Numbered from the stretch's first letter, positions 10,933 through 23,475 are shown. The stretch: DNA of 64,000 nt from Breviolum minutum Mf 1.05b.01 (GCA_000507305.1 DF240767.1:1-64000); one strand, 5' to 3'. Numbers and translations are program-made. Notes: generated by a model not told the origin, from the sequence alone.

Positions 10933-11215
10933 CGTCCAACAGCAGAACGCCTCTAAAATTGTGGTGTCCCACCTTTTATTCCTAAAGCAACATGCATTTT
11001 CATGGAATTTTATTGTAAAAAATCCACCAAACTTAAAGAAGGCATCGGGTCCGGAAAAAAAGGGAGGCCGGGGAGGCCCTCAAAGCGATTTCAAGCTAAG
11101 GTTCTCGTTCAGACTTATTAACTTATTATGTCATTTTGCTGGCAAAACAAAAAACAGATTGAGCAAAACAACCACAAATGCAACGCCTTTTCATTTCCTT
11201 TAATAATATTAGCAC

Positions 11216-11264
11216 ACTCATCATCATCATCATCATCATCATCATCTTCTTCATCATCATCTGG
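11216..11264. repeat. ATC trinucleotide microsatellite
   Basis: ATC units interrupted by CTTCTTC. Confidence 0.95.
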
Positions 11265-12732
11265 CACATTTGTTGCATTTGCAAATTATTTCAAACAACA
11301 GTCCTTGCAAATATGGTTAAGAACAATAAATATAAACAACAATCCAACCCAACCCAACGACCAGGTCCGTGTTTTTGAAACTGTGAATCCGTTTCCCACT
11401 GAGGATTCCGACTCCAACATGTTTTTGGAAGTGATGTTAAACTGAGAATCCACCAACAAGAACTTCACTGAGTCGCCTGCAGGAAGGAATAGATAGATAG
11501 GTAGATTTTTTTTTTGGTTGGAGACTACACTAAATCCGGGGGGGGGTTGGGGGAAAAGGGCAAGTTTTGAGGGGAGAAGTTTTGTAGGTCGAGAGCTCCC
11601 AGAATTGATCCTTTTTGTGGGGTCCTGTCGGTTGTTGAAAATATATAGTACAGTATCTAAACCTGGTGAAATGTTCCCTGAAATTCTGAAGCATCTCAAC
11701 TTTTAGTTTAGAAGTGGATGACTATACACCCCAAAAATCTAACTTACATCATGAAACCCTAAAAAATGATGGGGTTTGAAGCCAAGTTGAGAATCATCTC
11801 CTTTTCCAAGGAAAAAAAAAACATTTTCAGATGGACCAAGTTTCAAGTGAGTCCTGGGTCAATGGTGCCACCAAAAGGAAACCATCATTCGTAAAAGCAA
11901 GAGAATCACGACAAATAGGGGTTTCCTTAAATGGTGGTAGCCCCATTTCACAACCCAAAATTATCATTTATGCTCCAGGGGTATGTTGGGGTTCTCTTAG
12001 ACTACTAGATCTCCTAGTATAGGGTAATACTAACATGTTAATTGGAAAAAACTGGGAGACAATGCTGAATGTATCAGCTTGTGTAGCTGCTTGTTTTTTG
12101 TCATGAATCAACTACTGACTTTTTGACAAACATACACGTGTTCAGTGGCTAATGGAGATATTCTTTTTGGATGTTCCTTTAGCGGTTGAGTCCCCAATAA
12201 TCTAAGGACCATCAGAATGAGGGGGACCTCGACCGCATACCATACCCGTACTTCCAAGGTGAATATTCTATGTCACCGAAACAGCACTTATATCTTGATT
12301 GCCACAAAAAAAATGGTCAGGAATTGGAAGAATTCTTCGATTTGGGGACGCGGCTTTTGACAATGGAGAAGTCACCGTCAGACTGCAGTTTTGATGGATC
12401 CAAGTCTTACTGTATACATTCATCACCAGAATTCATCTATGTCTATGTCTGAATGAAAGAATGAATGAAAGAATCCAAATCACAATACCATACTTATTAT
12501 TCTCCATGTATGGAATGCGTGCCTACATTTATTCAAAATCTATATAAGCCACCTATAGGTATAATTATTCCGGTCCCATGGAGCATTTGGGAATAGATAC
12601 GAAGTAGCATCAAGTAGCGACATCTTCGTCAGATCTAAACAAAAACTAACACACGGCTTTTTGGATTCCGGAATCCTGGGATGCCCCACACTTGTCATCG
12701 TAGATGCCCCAGCACTTTGTTCCTTTCCTCAG

Positions 12733-12812
12733 GCGTTTTCCACGTTGAAATCATGTCGAAGCCGGGAACGAATGGAGCGTTCCAAACCTATTGCCATAAA
12801 ATGATGCAGAAG
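12733..12812 (+). CDS. Possible internal exon, unrecognised
   Basis: Follows a strong acceptor (TTCCTTTCCTCAG) and ends AAG/GTTGGTAC. The open frame reads VFHVEIMSKPGTNGAFQTYC then HKMMQK. Another plus frame at 12270-12452 (QHLYLDCHKKNGQELEEFF) may be an upstream exon, but its minus strand is also open. Confidence 0.35.
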
Positions 12813-13333
12813 GTTGGTACTTTTTCAATGCGAGAAGGACAACAACTCCAAGAAAACAACTACAAACATCGGGAGATGGTCCCATTTTTAGGCTGCCAGG
12901 CTGTCATGAAAAAGATCAACAAAAACATGAGGTTATTTTGATTTGAGGGTGGGCATTGTATAGCTTTAATACCAAGGACCCAGCCCAAAAAAGCCACCCG
13001 AGTCATCTAAAACTATCACAGATTTTGTGGGCCCCTTCTGGTACCTTAAATATCTGATTAAGATCATTCACCCCCTCAAACAAGCAAAAACAAAGGACAA
13101 ACTCTGTACTCCCAAACTATCCTAGACACGATACTTAGTGGAACCCAAAATGACACAGAAAATTGTGATTCTTCTCTCCTACACACTTTTCGATAATTTT
13201 TTTCAGGTGAAGGAATTCCAAAAAAACTCAAACACTCCGTAGCTTCTGGGGGCTTAGACACCAGGGTACGGCATCATTGTGGGGACCAAATAGCATGAGC
13301 ATCTTAGGAAGTTGGACTGGATGAATAGAAAAT

Positions 13334-13448
13334 CCTTCCCATAGGATCCATGGGAATGATATATTTACATACTACTACTACCGTAATTTACCTTAAAAAT
13401 CAACCATTCATGTTGGTAAATATAGCATTTTTCCATGGGATCATGGGC
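13334..13448. mobile_element. Family D inverted-repeat element
   Basis: The left end is CCCATAGGATCCATGGGAATG and the right end TTCCATGGGATCATGGG. ATTCATGTTGGTAAATATA lies in the right arm. Confidence 0.6.
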
Positions 13449-14074
13449 TTATATTTCATGTCGAATTCCCTTGCTCAACTGGACAGGTTCCATCCATCAC
13501 TAGCTCCATCGACCCTAACCAACCCCTACCGCCCCCCCTAGGCTATGTAGGACGTTGCGGACCGGCCAAGATTCCGAAGACACGCTTCTCGTGCTTCGGA
13601 CATGGTAGGATAAGTAGTGCCCCTCAAGAGCTTCCTGAAGAAGCAGAAGAAGCATCGCTTCATGGTTGACTAGATTAGATTGTAAAGCCCCAAGTTGAAA
13701 GGAATTACACTCCTGCAGCTTTGGTCTAACAAAGAAATATGCTGTATATTGTGTTTATCAGAAGTTACTGTACGTCTTTCAAATCATCATAAATGTGTCT
13801 ATCTTTAACTTCTGCCTTATCAGGAATGGTGATACGCCTGAATTTTACTATACCATCAACGACACGCACCAACAAAAACCTTGGGCTCATCATGAAGTTA
13901 CAGAAGAAAACCACAACAAGCTTATACCCAAACACTCACATGGCACCCTTTTTCGGACAACAAAAAGACAACAACAATTGTCTGCCATCCACATTGCACA
14001 TGCAGATTTTTGTTGGGGCGAGTTTTGGAGGGGTTGTGCTAGTTTTGCAGACATGGTCACAGCCGGTTTGAGTA

Positions 14075-14186
14075 CATATGGGTGTTTTCAAAAATAATGG
14101 TACCCCCAAAATCATCCATTTTAATAGGGTTTTCCATCATAAACCATCCACTTTGGGGTACCCCTATTTTCGGAAACACCCATATG
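14075..14186. mobile_element. Family C inverted-repeat element, copy 1
   Basis: Terminal inverted repeats CATATGGGTGTTTTC and GGAAACACCCATATG. Inside are GGTACCCCCAAAAT and a matching TTGGGGTACC. Confidence 0.9.
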
Positions 14187-14840
14187 TGTAATTATAGTCA
14201 ATGATCATAGACAAATACGGCCGTGGATGTACTTCAGATACTCAAGATCCGTGAAGACGACAGCAAGCTGAAATACAGTTGGACAACATTCTGCAATATG
14301 AAGCCGGTGTGAACACTTTTTTAAAATATTATATAATCTACATATATTCTACATCAATTAGTTCTGAAATTTCGTTCATGAATCGTATTTTCAGGTCGTC
14401 TTCAAGGGATTCGATTCGCCCATCCTCTAACGCCGGTGCACTTTCACTGGCACGAGTTGAACGATTCCCTTTGTACCCAAACAAAAACTGAGGAACATCA
14501 ACATACACAACACGCAACATGTGAGTTGAGTTGTTGAGGATGTCTCTTCCCACAAGACAAAACTGAAGATTTTTAACCACATGGAACTGCCAACCATTCA
14601 AGATATTCAAGGCACGTTGAGGTCAAATACTTCTTGGTGTGCTTGGTGTATTCGTCCTGCGGACATCATCTTTCCGAAAATCGTGAAGTCAAAAACACAC
14701 CTGGAAATCAACATGTTCCCATGTGCACCCGAAAGGTGGGTATGAGGTAGTTGAAAAACTATCAATTTATAAATACATCCTAATCATATTACATCAACTA
14801 GCACTACTTGACTTTCAGACTAGGAACACTATCCCAAAAG

Positions 14841-14943
14841 CTCAATGTATAGTATATTCACCTAGATTTGGGTAGTTGTGAGGGTAAGTGTAGGTTAAGT
14901 GTAGGTAAATACACCACAAAAACGGTATATATACCTACATGAC
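14841..14943. mobile_element. Family D-like element
   Basis: Contains CAATGTATAGTATATTCACC, AGTGTAGGTAAATAC and TATATACCTACATGACGG. Confidence 0.5.
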
Positions 14944-15113
14944 GGTTTGTCGAAAAGCTTGTTCCCAAAATCGGCCAAATAATGTATTTCCTTGCGTGAC
15001 GCCTCTTCTCGTAATTAAAAAACATACCTTGTCTGACAATCATCGAATTTGCAAGCAAAAACACTAAGGCTTCAATTTTCCTGCAACAATGCACTTGCGC
15101 GGACTTTTTTCAG

Positions 15114-15212
15114 TCAGACGAATCCGAAGACGAAGTTAAACTACTGCTACGGGACATAACATCGCTCCTTGCTTTCTTTTGCATTTCCTTCACTGCAATG
15201 TGTTGTCGGTCT
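15114..15212 (-). CDS. C-terminal exon with Ser/Asp tail, unrecognised
   Basis: The minus strand reads DRQHIAVKEMQKKARSDVMS then RSSSLTSSSDSSD and TGA. A basic helix followed by a serine- and aspartate-rich tail is common at protein C-termini and suggests phosphorylation sites. The upstream boundary falls next to an ambiguous base (15217), so the acceptor cannot be read. The antisense frame is open too, but its codons look less protein-like. Confidence 0.4.
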
Positions 15213-15216
15213 TTTC

Positions 15217-15217
15217 N
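15217..15217. other. Single ambiguous base (N)
   Basis: One N that obscures the 5' end of the neighbouring minus-strand exon. Confidence 0.9.
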
Positions 15218-15497
15218 ACATACATTTACCACAAAACCAAGTAAAAGTACGTAGATTACGTAGATGAATATACGATTCCCGTGGATCCTATGGGAATTCT
15301 TTAGCTATCCCATTTTGTTTTGATGGGTCTCCCTAGGGGATTCACATCGAAATTTAGTGTTTTAGGACCTCCTACGACTACACAAACCCCCAAAAAGGTG
15401 GTGTTTGTTTTGGAGCTACCACCTATCCACAAATCAGGATCCAACATAAACTGACTTTCACCCCCCAAAAACCTAAACGAAGGTCCCCTGAAAAATA

Positions 15498-15604
15498 CTA
15501 CTTGGTGCTTTCAACCCATTTGAAAAATATGCTCGTCAAATTGGATCATCATCCCCAGGGATCCGGTCAAAAATAAAAACATGTTTGAAGTTGCCACCAC
15601 CTAG
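15498..15604. mobile_element. Family A inverted-repeat element, copy 4
   Basis: Runs from CTACTTGGTGCTTTCAACCC to AGTTGCCACCACCTAG. It keeps AATATGCTCGTCAAATTGG. Confidence 0.85.
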
Positions 15605-16095
15605 ATTTACACTACATCCCCAAGTTGGGCCAGTCGCCCCCCCCCAAAAAAAAACACCAGCACGACCCAAACGTGACGAACAGGACGTTTGAGTCGTGGC
15701 CCCAGTGTCCAGGTAACCATCGCAAGAGACTCGCTTGCTGTCAAGGACCTGAGCATGTAACATCAATGAGGAACAATGGTGAATTTACCGCTTTAAATCC
15801 TAAAGAAATGTTGATTGGGTAGTTCCGCATCGCCAAAAAGGTATTGATAATTTTCGACTTTCGAATAAGCCTACTCATCGCTACCTTCCAAGAACAGGTA
15901 ATGAAGGGGTTTGTCTTGGAACGCTCCCAGAGGCCACACTACATTCTCAAAACATATAGGGAAAGGATTTTCACTGCCTTGTGAAAGGATTTTCACTTTG
16001 GCCCATAAGGCACTAAAACCGGCATCTATCCAAGAACATAGATATAGTCAAGTCCGGATTTCTCACAACTTCGGGACTCAAACACCAAAAAAAAA

Positions 16096-16261
16096 GTGGG
16101 CCCCTTCTACTTATGAATGGAGTTTTTAACACCTATAAATGGCCTTCTAAATGGATAACTGGGGTCATAACACCTATAAGTCGAGTTATATCCCTTGCCG
16201 CCGATGTTTCATGAATATGAACATGACAAGTTGCAAGCTCCTACAAAGTGGGCCCCTACCA
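16096..16261. mobile_element. Family H element, copy 1
   Basis: Ends are GTGGGCCCCTTCTACTTAT and AAAGTGGGCCCCTACC. ACCTATAAATGGCC lies inside. Here the ends are direct rather than inverted, unlike other H copies. Confidence 0.55.
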
Positions 16262-16549
16262 GTTACCAGTACGCTGCATGAACAAACCAATTTGGAAGTA
16301 CTGGCCATGTGGAAACTTTGACCAACATTTGGTCATTCATGTCATGCGTTAAATCATCATAGTGTCAAGCTATTCCGTTCACCGGAAAGTTCGGTGTCAT
16401 GCTACTATGTTTGTATTTCAAACTTGGATTTGCTCAAATCAAGCTGACAAAAAACTTTGAACAAAATTGATGAAGAAAGCAATTCGAAGGTAAGGAGGAT
16501 CGCTCCAACGAAGCAAGAATCATTCTGCATGTGTTTGTTTGCATCGCAG

Positions 16550-16617
16550 GGAAGGGTTTGGGTGGAGGGATTGTTCTGACAAACGCCTACCCAAAATCAT
16601 GCAGCAATTGCTGGAAG
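16550..16617 (+). CDS. Possible internal exon, unrecognised
   Basis: Lies between GTTTGTTTGCATCGCAG and a GAAG/GTGTTC donor. Two frames are open: EGFGWRDCSDKRLPKIMQQL and KGLGGGIVLTNAYPKSCSNC. The upstream AAG/GTAAGG at 16489 would define a 60-base intron. The choice of frame cannot be made from this window. Confidence 0.35.
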
Positions 16618-16986
16618 GTGTTCTGCATGCTTGGGGTACGCTCTCTTTTTTTTGGGTGGGGCGTCCAATCCAAACACCTCTAAATTCAAAAACACTGGAA
16701 CAACAAATCTATTAGTTCAAATTTCCTACGTCCTACATACTCAGACTAGAATCAAATAATATGTGGTTCAACATGTCCCTTGGGTTACAACAACTAGGAT
16801 TTTGTTTCATCAAACAAAAGTCTGTCTCATCTCATCATGTTTTGAAAGGTCCCTTTTGTTGGAAAAAAACATAAGAGGTCCTTTTGTGGATATGGCACCT
16901 GATTTGAAGGATGGCACATGATGGCCATTTGAAACAGGAACAACCCCCAGGATTTGAGGACTTATTAATCACCAAATGTTTGCTAG

Positions 16987-17223
16987 CTACTTAGCCTCCC
17001 TGAAAAAAAACATATCGCAAGTTGAGTTTGTTGAAAAATGATTCATTTCCTTTGGGGGTCCTTTTGCCTATGCTAAAAGGCTGACTGGGTAGCTGTGCTT
17101 ATACTAGCTATACTTACAACTTACACGTCATGTGATGATCCTGGCCCAGGCCACCCCCTCCGAAAACTCACCTTGTTGGTGGTGTGATCGCAGCAGGAGC
17201 CTGAAGCCACTCCATGACCTTCC
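16987..17223 (-). CDS. Two-exon 3' end, unrecognised
   Basis: Exon 17172-17223 has near-ideal splice sites: CTCCTCACTCGCCAG before it and CAAG/GTGAGTTTT after it. In one frame it reads KVMEWLQAPAAITPPT and joins in phase 2 to a tiny terminal exon (16987-16999) after ATATGTTTTTTTTCAG, giving REAK and stop. A second frame of the 52-base exon (EGHGVASGSCCDHTTNK) is also open, so the protein is provisional even though the exon itself is well supported. Confidence 0.45.
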
Positions 17224-17256
17224 CTGGCGAGTGAGGAGTAGAGGCTCCGGATTTCC

Positions 17257-17472
17257 CCATGGAAAGACATGGGAAGAGATTCCAAAATCTCCAGAAAATC
17301 AAGGATTTTTTAGAGGTTTAGTGTTCATATTGCCACATTTTTGTTGAATGTGAATATTGAAATACTGTTGATAGTTCAGAAATCCCAAACAACCACCTGA
17401 GATGTATCAATCCCTGTAAATAATAGGATACGCTACCCATCAACTGGTGCAGGATTTCTTCCATCAACAGTC
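17257..17472. repeat. Family F repeat, long copy
   Basis: About 215 bp matches 33693-33911 from GACATGGGAAGAGATTCC through AACTGGTGCAGGATTTC. The other F copies correspond to its right half only. Confidence 0.75.
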
Positions 17473-18078
17473 ATATTGAAGTAAAACTATAATCAACAAC
17501 ATTCAACAACCACTATTTACCTACAAAGCCCACCATTAGCAGCCCTAGCTTCGAGAGCAATGCCACATGAAAGTCCCATCAAAAACAACAAACAAAATAT
17601 ATATTTATATATGGTATCCTCCCTGCAACCAACAGCTCGCCCCTGAAAATAGGCCTTCCACCCAAAAGGAATGCCACATCTTCCAATCCAACGTAATACA
17701 TTTTACACATGGATATCTGTATACATACATACATAATCACATATATATATATATATATGTATGCTAAAGTTTTAGGGAAGTTTTTTAAACAGTCCTTCCC
17801 CAACGGCCAAAAAAACCAACGGCGATCTGATACCCCCCAAAACAAGGATCCACCCATTCGCACCCATCGCGGAGCGCGCCTGTTCTTCAAGATGCGAACA
17901 CCATTCTGGACTCCCTGACCAATGCAAACTGAAGCTTCAGGAAGTTCTTGGTTATCGCAACCTGGTCAGCCATTTTCGGAAAAAAAAAACATATACCTGT
18001 CGGGTTTTATAAGGAAAGATATCATATAGGTTCAAACCGCCTGCCTATACGAAAAACAGGGAGGCACCACCAACTTGG

Positions 18079-18148
18079 AAGAAGTTGGGACTCTGAAAGT
18101 TGAGAAGTTGGGATCTGAAAGTTGAGTTGTTGGGATCTGAAAGTTGAA
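18079..18148. repeat. Short tandem repeat, about 22 bp unit
   Basis: GTTGGGATCTGAAAGTTGAG occurs about three times with small changes. Confidence 0.85.
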
Positions 18149-18192
18149 AAAAAAATCCATCACTTTTTGGTAGGATGGTGCTACACCCTATA

Positions 18193-18300
18193 CCAGGTGA
18201 TTCAAAGTGACCTTTTTGGGATGGTTAAGTGACCCTTTCAAAGGGTTAAGTGACCTCCAACATTTGGGGATGAAAAGGTCACTGCTTGAATCACCTGGCA
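18193..18300. mobile_element. Family M inverted-repeat element, copy 2
   Basis: Terminal inverted repeats CCAGGTGATTCAAAGTGACC and GGTCACTGCTTGAATCACC. The best-preserved copy of the family. Confidence 0.8.
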
Positions 18301-18457
18301 CACCCAACTCCGGCATTTATTTATTCAGCAGCCCTTTGGGAAGATAGAGGTTCTATATGTATGAAATGATGCTTCATGCGGAAACTAAATTGGTGATTCA
18401 CTGGACTTATAAAGATGCCAGGTGCAAATTATGGTTCCAATCAACAAATCCAAAATA

Positions 18458-18554
18458 CACTCCCTGAAACTAACATAGCCCCTGAAAATAGGCCATCCCA
18501 AAAGGAAACTAGTCCAACCATCCATTTCAGGTGCTATGTTAGTTTCAGGGAGGG
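18458..18554. mobile_element. Family B inverted-repeat element, copy 1
   Basis: Left CTCCCTGAAACTAACATAGC, right GCTATGTTAGTTTCAGGGAG: perfect 20-bp inverted ends. Confidence 0.9.
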
Positions 18555-18975
18555 CAATTATCTGGATGTCAAGATCGAGCAATGGCCCTTTTAAACAAAT
18601 GGTTTCACGTCACCACTTACTTCAAGGGTTCCTACTTTTGACTTATATACATCAATGGATTTGCTCATTTATAAAATAGTCTTAGAGATTTCCATTTGGG
18701 GGATCAGGTCTGACTCAACCATTACAAGCTAAGCCCAAAGACTACAGTACCACCCAACAGCGCCGAACATATCATTCTATTTGGTGCAGGGTGGATGTGT
18801 AGGTGTAGGGGCGAGAGATGTCAATAATTCACGCAATACTGAGTCATGAAGTCACCAGTAGTAGAGATGATTTCAACTTCCCATGATGTAGCCATCAAAG
18901 TGGATTAGTCATTCTTGAGCATTTTCAAACCCCAATTCACTCCTCCCAAAATCTGACTGAGAAAATAGCACTCCC

Positions 18976-19066
18976 ACATGGTTCATGTATGATATATTCA
19001 CCTACATTTGGCTTAAATTAATCGTACATGTAATGAAAATATATTCCATACATGGAGCATCCCATG
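18976..19066. mobile_element. Family D inverted-repeat element
   Basis: TTCATGTATGATATATTCACC, then CTACATTTGGCTTAAATTAA, ends with ATATATTCCATACATGGAGC. Confidence 0.65.
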
Positions 19067-19489
19067 ACTGTTCACCCGGCATCGTCTCCTTGGGTGGGTT
19101 GCTGTCTCAAGATCATCTTTTTTGTACCCATTTCCTGCCTGAAAATCGGAATTGTTCATCGAAGCCTTAGGGAGAAAAAACATGAGTGGCAGGGGGAGGG
19201 GGAACGGAACCCCAATTTTGCAGCTGAAAGCAACAAAGGAAAAAACAATCCTTCAATCATCATCAAAACCAGTTTGGGGGTTGACACAGGTTCAACCATA
19301 TCACATTGAAAAGTCAACATTTAAAAAAACATGTCTGTTTGAGAGGAAGGGCTGGAACTTGAAGAAAACATAGTGTCAAAACAATTAGTCATCAAAATAT
19401 TTAAAGAGTTTCCAAGCTTGAATCATTTCAAAACTGATGTTTGTTTGAGCAATCACCTGGTTAAAAAAAACAAATTCTTAAACAAGTAT

Positions 19490-19587
19490 ATACCTGGACC
19501 TTCTAAAGGGTGCCAAATGCTTCCTGAAGGGTGTCACTCCCTTTAGGTTCGGTTGGTACCTCTTGGAAGATGCTAGTATAGTAGATA
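19490..19587. repeat. Family L repeat, copy 2
   Basis: ACCTGGACCTTCTAAAGGGTG through TACCTCTTGGAAGATGCT, colinear with 3883-3985. Confidence 0.65.
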
Positions 19588-19615
19588 GATTGGTTTACAA
19601 CACTTGAACTCATTA

Positions 19616-19711
19616 CACTCCCTAAAACTAACATAGCGCCTGAAAATAGGCCATCCTAAAAGAAAATCATTATTCCAACCATCCATTTTTAGATGCTATG
19701 TGAGTTTCAGC
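19616..19711. mobile_element. Family B inverted-repeat element, copy 2
   Basis: CTCCCTAAAACTAACATAGCG opposite ATGCTATGTGAGTTTCAG. The right tip is degraded. Confidence 0.75.
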
Positions 19712-20045
19712 TAAGGGTATATTCTTATTGCCTAGTGCAGATGATTCCCCCTTCTTGCAGGGTTGGTAGGTTGGAATCCCTCCAGTTTTCGCACCCGAAT
19801 TCTGATTGCTACATTTGGACTCCTCATCTAATCCATCCTGGATGATGCTATGCTATAAAATAACTCTCGCAGCCTCGAGGTATTTCTTCGAGATTACATC
19901 ATTCAAATGTGTACTTCATAGTCTTCATAGTAACTCCATATCCCTCATCATTCTGCTTGGTGGTTATGTTGATCGTCTCTCCCTCCCCAAGCATTTGCCA
20001 CCAGTGTAATCAACTGTTCTGCCAAGAAACGTTGGTGCTCAAGAG

Positions 20046-20435
20046 TCAGGGTCTTCCAGACTTTGTCGAAGCCCTCAAATGCGGATATTTTTTCGCATCA
20101 AAGGGTTGAAAGCTCAAAAATGACGATATGCCAGTTTCGGGGTTTGCCATAATCACTTGAAACAACCCTAAACAATAGGAGAAACCCTGCATCACCAAGG
20201 GCCAATACCTGTCAATCTTTAGGGTTGATTTTCCCATGTAACAAGGTCCTTATGGTGGAACCCGAGTTTGGAACACACAGATTTTATTATTACCCTGTGA
20301 ATTTCAGGCTCCTGGGGTTCTTTTAGCTTCTCATTGAGGAGAAAAAAAATTGAATCGAATCCGGTGGCTCCAAATCGCTTCCCTCGCTCCCAGTACCTGT
20401 CACTACCAGCCTTACTACATTTGCACAATCGAATT
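20046..20435 (-). CDS. Two-exon 3' end, unrecognised
   Basis: Exon one (20294-20435) follows GAAGGTTTATGTCAG and reads IRLCKCSKAGSDRYWERGKR, then FGATGFDSIFFLLNEKLK and EPQEPEIHR, up to CAGG/GTAATA. In phase 0 it joins exon two (20046-20186) after CCCTTGGTGATGCAG: GFSYCLGLFQVIMANPETGI, then SSFLSFQPFDAKKYPHLRAS and TKSGRP, stop. The intron is 107 bases. An alternative ending uses a donor after GFSYCLGLFQ and a last exon at 19948-20073 (GFDKVWKTLTLEHQRFLAEQ, then LITLVANAW, ending TGA). Both versions keep the phase. No domain was recognised. Confidence 0.5.
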
Positions 20436-20504
20436 CTGACATAAACCTTCATTTGCCACTGTTGTTGGGTGGGGGGTAGATCCAATATATTATGTATAAG
20501 TGTA

Positions 20505-20559
20505 TAAGCATATATAAGTATACATACGTATATATACATATATATGTATATATATATAT
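20505..20559. repeat. TA/TG-rich simple repeat
   Basis: Interrupted TATACATA runs directly beside a family C element. Confidence 0.9.
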
Positions 20560-20670
20560 CGATGTTTCCAAAAATAATAAAAGGTACCCCAAAATGGATG
20601 GCGAAAATAACGGAAAACCTTAACAAAAATGGATGATTTGGAGGTACCCCTATTTTTGGAAACACCCATG
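20560..20670. mobile_element. Family C inverted-repeat element, copy 2
   Basis: GATGTTTCCAAAAATAATAA opposite CCTATTTTTGGAAACACCC, with GGTACCCC on both arms. Confidence 0.85.
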
Positions 20671-22153
20671 TTGTAAAATTCACACTATTTCATATTCCAG
20701 CCATCAATTTTAGTGCAACCAAGTTCGAGCAGCCACAGCCTTGATCAACATCTCCCAAGGATCATGCAGCACTATCACTGCAAACCGGAAATGGTTAAAT
20801 GTTCACTTTCTCATAGAGTTTCATTAGGTTTAACCAGGTAATCTTACTGGAGTATATCATTTTAGTATATAATACTGGGGAAGAATAAGACAAAACTGTT
20901 AATTTCTCATACAGTAATCTTCCGAAACTTTATTGTTCCCATGAAACTGTACCCTTTTGTAGTCTCTTTCCATACAAAAATTGAATGGGACCTTACCAAC
21001 GGACCCCTAAGTAAGTTTCGATCGAGCTATTAGATACTGAGGCCCTTGGGCTCCGTTCAAGAACGGTCCTGTTGGAGATTTCTTGGACTCTTGGTCTCAA
21101 CAATTTTCCCAGTCTAATTTCCCATTTTTCTGAAACATCACACCTCATCACTCTTGCTGATTTCCAACTGCCACGTACATTGTTGCGCAATGGTGGTGGT
21201 GGTCGTGGTCTGCAGTCAGCATAGGTGGATCCGAAGTAGGGAAAAAAACGATGGCACCAAGCGTTTTTACAAAATGCAGAAAAGAAGTAGAGTTACACCA
21301 TGTTACACCCCAGATTTGTTTCACATAGATATATACTTGATATATACCAAAAATGGAAACTTTAACAAAAAATACCATTAAAATGGCCATGTTTAAAAGG
21401 AGTCACCATGTCCCAAGCAATTTTGAGTATCCACGTTAGTTTTTGGGGAGGATAGTCCCATTGGGGGTTGCTTAATGACATGATGCTCCCAGCGTCATAG
21501 TTGGGAGCTGAGACGATGTCTAGCATCTTCTCGTAAGCTGCCAACACTGATGCCTTCCTGTGAAGGCTTAGATCTTCCAAAAGTCTTGCGCCAAGAACTG
21601 ATACAGCATGGTATCATACTACATAGCAAAATCAGCGAAAAACTACATACTCCAAAATTGATATATGTATAGCTACTATATGTGTTGAACACTTGTAAAC
21701 ACATAAGCAAAAACCAAATTTGGTTTCATCTTTCGGTGGAAGTTTCATCCACCGGAAGCCGTGCTCATGACTTGTAAGAAGCAGTCCTATAGGGTGCTGC
21801 TTTAAAAAACAACTTGGTAGATATCATGTGACATTTATAAAATATGACTAATGTATACCATGTCTAGATGTATATGCAAATTTAAATATATCTATATATA
21901 TATATAAACAAATATATACCCATAATTTCATGTGCAAGTGTAGCCACAATTCATTAAGTCCAAAACATTGAAGTGAAATATTCATGTTGGATAGATTTCC
22001 CTACTGTTGACCTCCTGTTTGATTCGACCTGTGTGCCTAAGGTTTGGTTCTCGAGGGTCCAAAACACGAGAGCTCGTACGTGATATGATTGGGGTCCCGA
22101 GTCCGGACCGAAAAACAAGCAGCTGAAATATCTGAAATGCTGAAAGACAATGG

Positions 22154-22249
22154 CTAGTTGGTGGTTTCAACCCATCTGAAAAATATTAGTCAAAATGGAT
22201 CATTCCCCCAAATAGGGGTGAAAATCAAAAATATTTGAAACCACCAACC
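22154..22249. mobile_element. Family A inverted-repeat element, copy 5
   Basis: CTAGTTGGTGGTTTCAACCC opposite TATTTGAAACCACCAACC. The arms have the same variant, so the inverted repeat is almost perfect. The plus DNA just before it is open in two frames (for example RGSKTRELVRDMIGVPS), but no splice model could be fixed. Confidence 0.85.
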
Positions 22250-22317
22250 AAATGGTTATTTTATTCAAAACATTTACTGTATCATTATCATATCATCTGA
22301 TGCGTTGTTTCTTTCCC

Positions 22318-22500
22318 ACTAGGATCCATGTATGGTATATTTACCCACGTTAAACATAAACAGAAACCATACATGTAGGTAACTATACCAGTCCTAAGTT
22401 CTGGATCTTTTGTTGAATCAACATGACCCAAACACTCAATGTATGGGACATATCTACATGTTTATGGGATCAATGTAGAACAATATATGCCATACATTTG
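22318..22500. mobile_element. Two adjacent family D elements
   Basis: GGATCCATGTATGGTATATT and CCATACATGTAGGTAACTAT, then a second set with CAATGTATGGGACATATC and ATATATGCCATACATTTGG. Confidence 0.55.
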
Positions 22501-23338
22501 GCTTCATTAAAATCCACAATATAAAACTGGCTAGGATTTCATCCCCTAACAAATCTCCCCTAAACAACCGTTTGGGCCCAAATTTGAGCTCTGGGACGCC
22601 CGGCTCCCGGACCAAGTTCCATATGATAGATACAGCTGCCTGGTCCAAGCGTCCAACCAGCTGGGAACCCCCCAACAAATATGAACATATACATATACGT
22701 ATAATTACTGTATATATCAAACTACCAAACAAAACGGCATTATACGGCATTTACATGCATTATCTAAAATGTAGGATATGTTAGTGTTACAGTATCTAAA
22801 AACACAATGTTTTGTGCTAATGTTGATGTTATACCTCTTACTTTTCTTGTATACACGTATCCCTGATATACCAAATATTTGTACAATTTAATGATATCAC
22901 ACCGCATCTATGACGAACAAATTGCATGAGGCCTAACCACTAATTTGATGCAAGGGAGGTTATATACTGTGCATCGTCTCATTCAACGGGAAAACTGCGC
23001 CGGGCAATGCCCAACGTAGGCACACAATTACCTGAATCCTCCAAGAGTCCAAAATTTGGGCCCCTTCACCACCAAAAAAAAAGACCTGGGGGCTGAAAAT
23101 CTGAAATTTGACACCCTTGGTGGGTCTATGTATGATTCGATAGAACTATTTGTTGATAGAATATTTCCTTGGTACAACAAACATGGTCAAAATGATGTCC
23201 TCCGGTCCACATGAATCAGAAGTTCACCAAGAATCAACCAATGCCTGGATGAATCTTATCAAATTATGATATCTCTTGATATGGATCAACATGAAGGGCA
23301 AAAAACCAGCCCTTTCCTGCCATCACACCAAGATATCA

Positions 23339-23475
23339 TGTATGGCCAATCAACCACCCCCCGCCATAACGTACAATAATTAAGGGCTTATTAATTTCCT
23401 TTGATAAGTCGGCTATAAAACACTTATTTCTGAGAAAGGTATGTTAAGAGGGGGGGGGGGTGATTAGCCATACAT
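23339..23475. mobile_element. Family O inverted-repeat element
   Basis: The arms are ATGTATGGCCAATCAACCAC and GGGGTGATTAGCCATACAT. The left arm runs into C6 and the right arm starts with G10. Single copy in this window. Confidence 0.75.

Noticed and set aside
10702..11203. ORFs of poly-Cys, poly-Asn and poly-Val
   Set aside because: Shadow frames of the TTG microsatellite.
15654..15747. Minus frame with YLDTGATT resembling a retroviral-type aspartic protease motif
   Set aside because: Only the LDTGA pentapeptide matches. There is no flap, no second motif and no reverse transcriptase nearby, and the plus strand of the same block is equally open.
20219..20683. 154-codon minus ORF
   Set aside because: Its first half is a C element and a TA repeat. 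Only the exon-sized part at 20294-20435 is kept.
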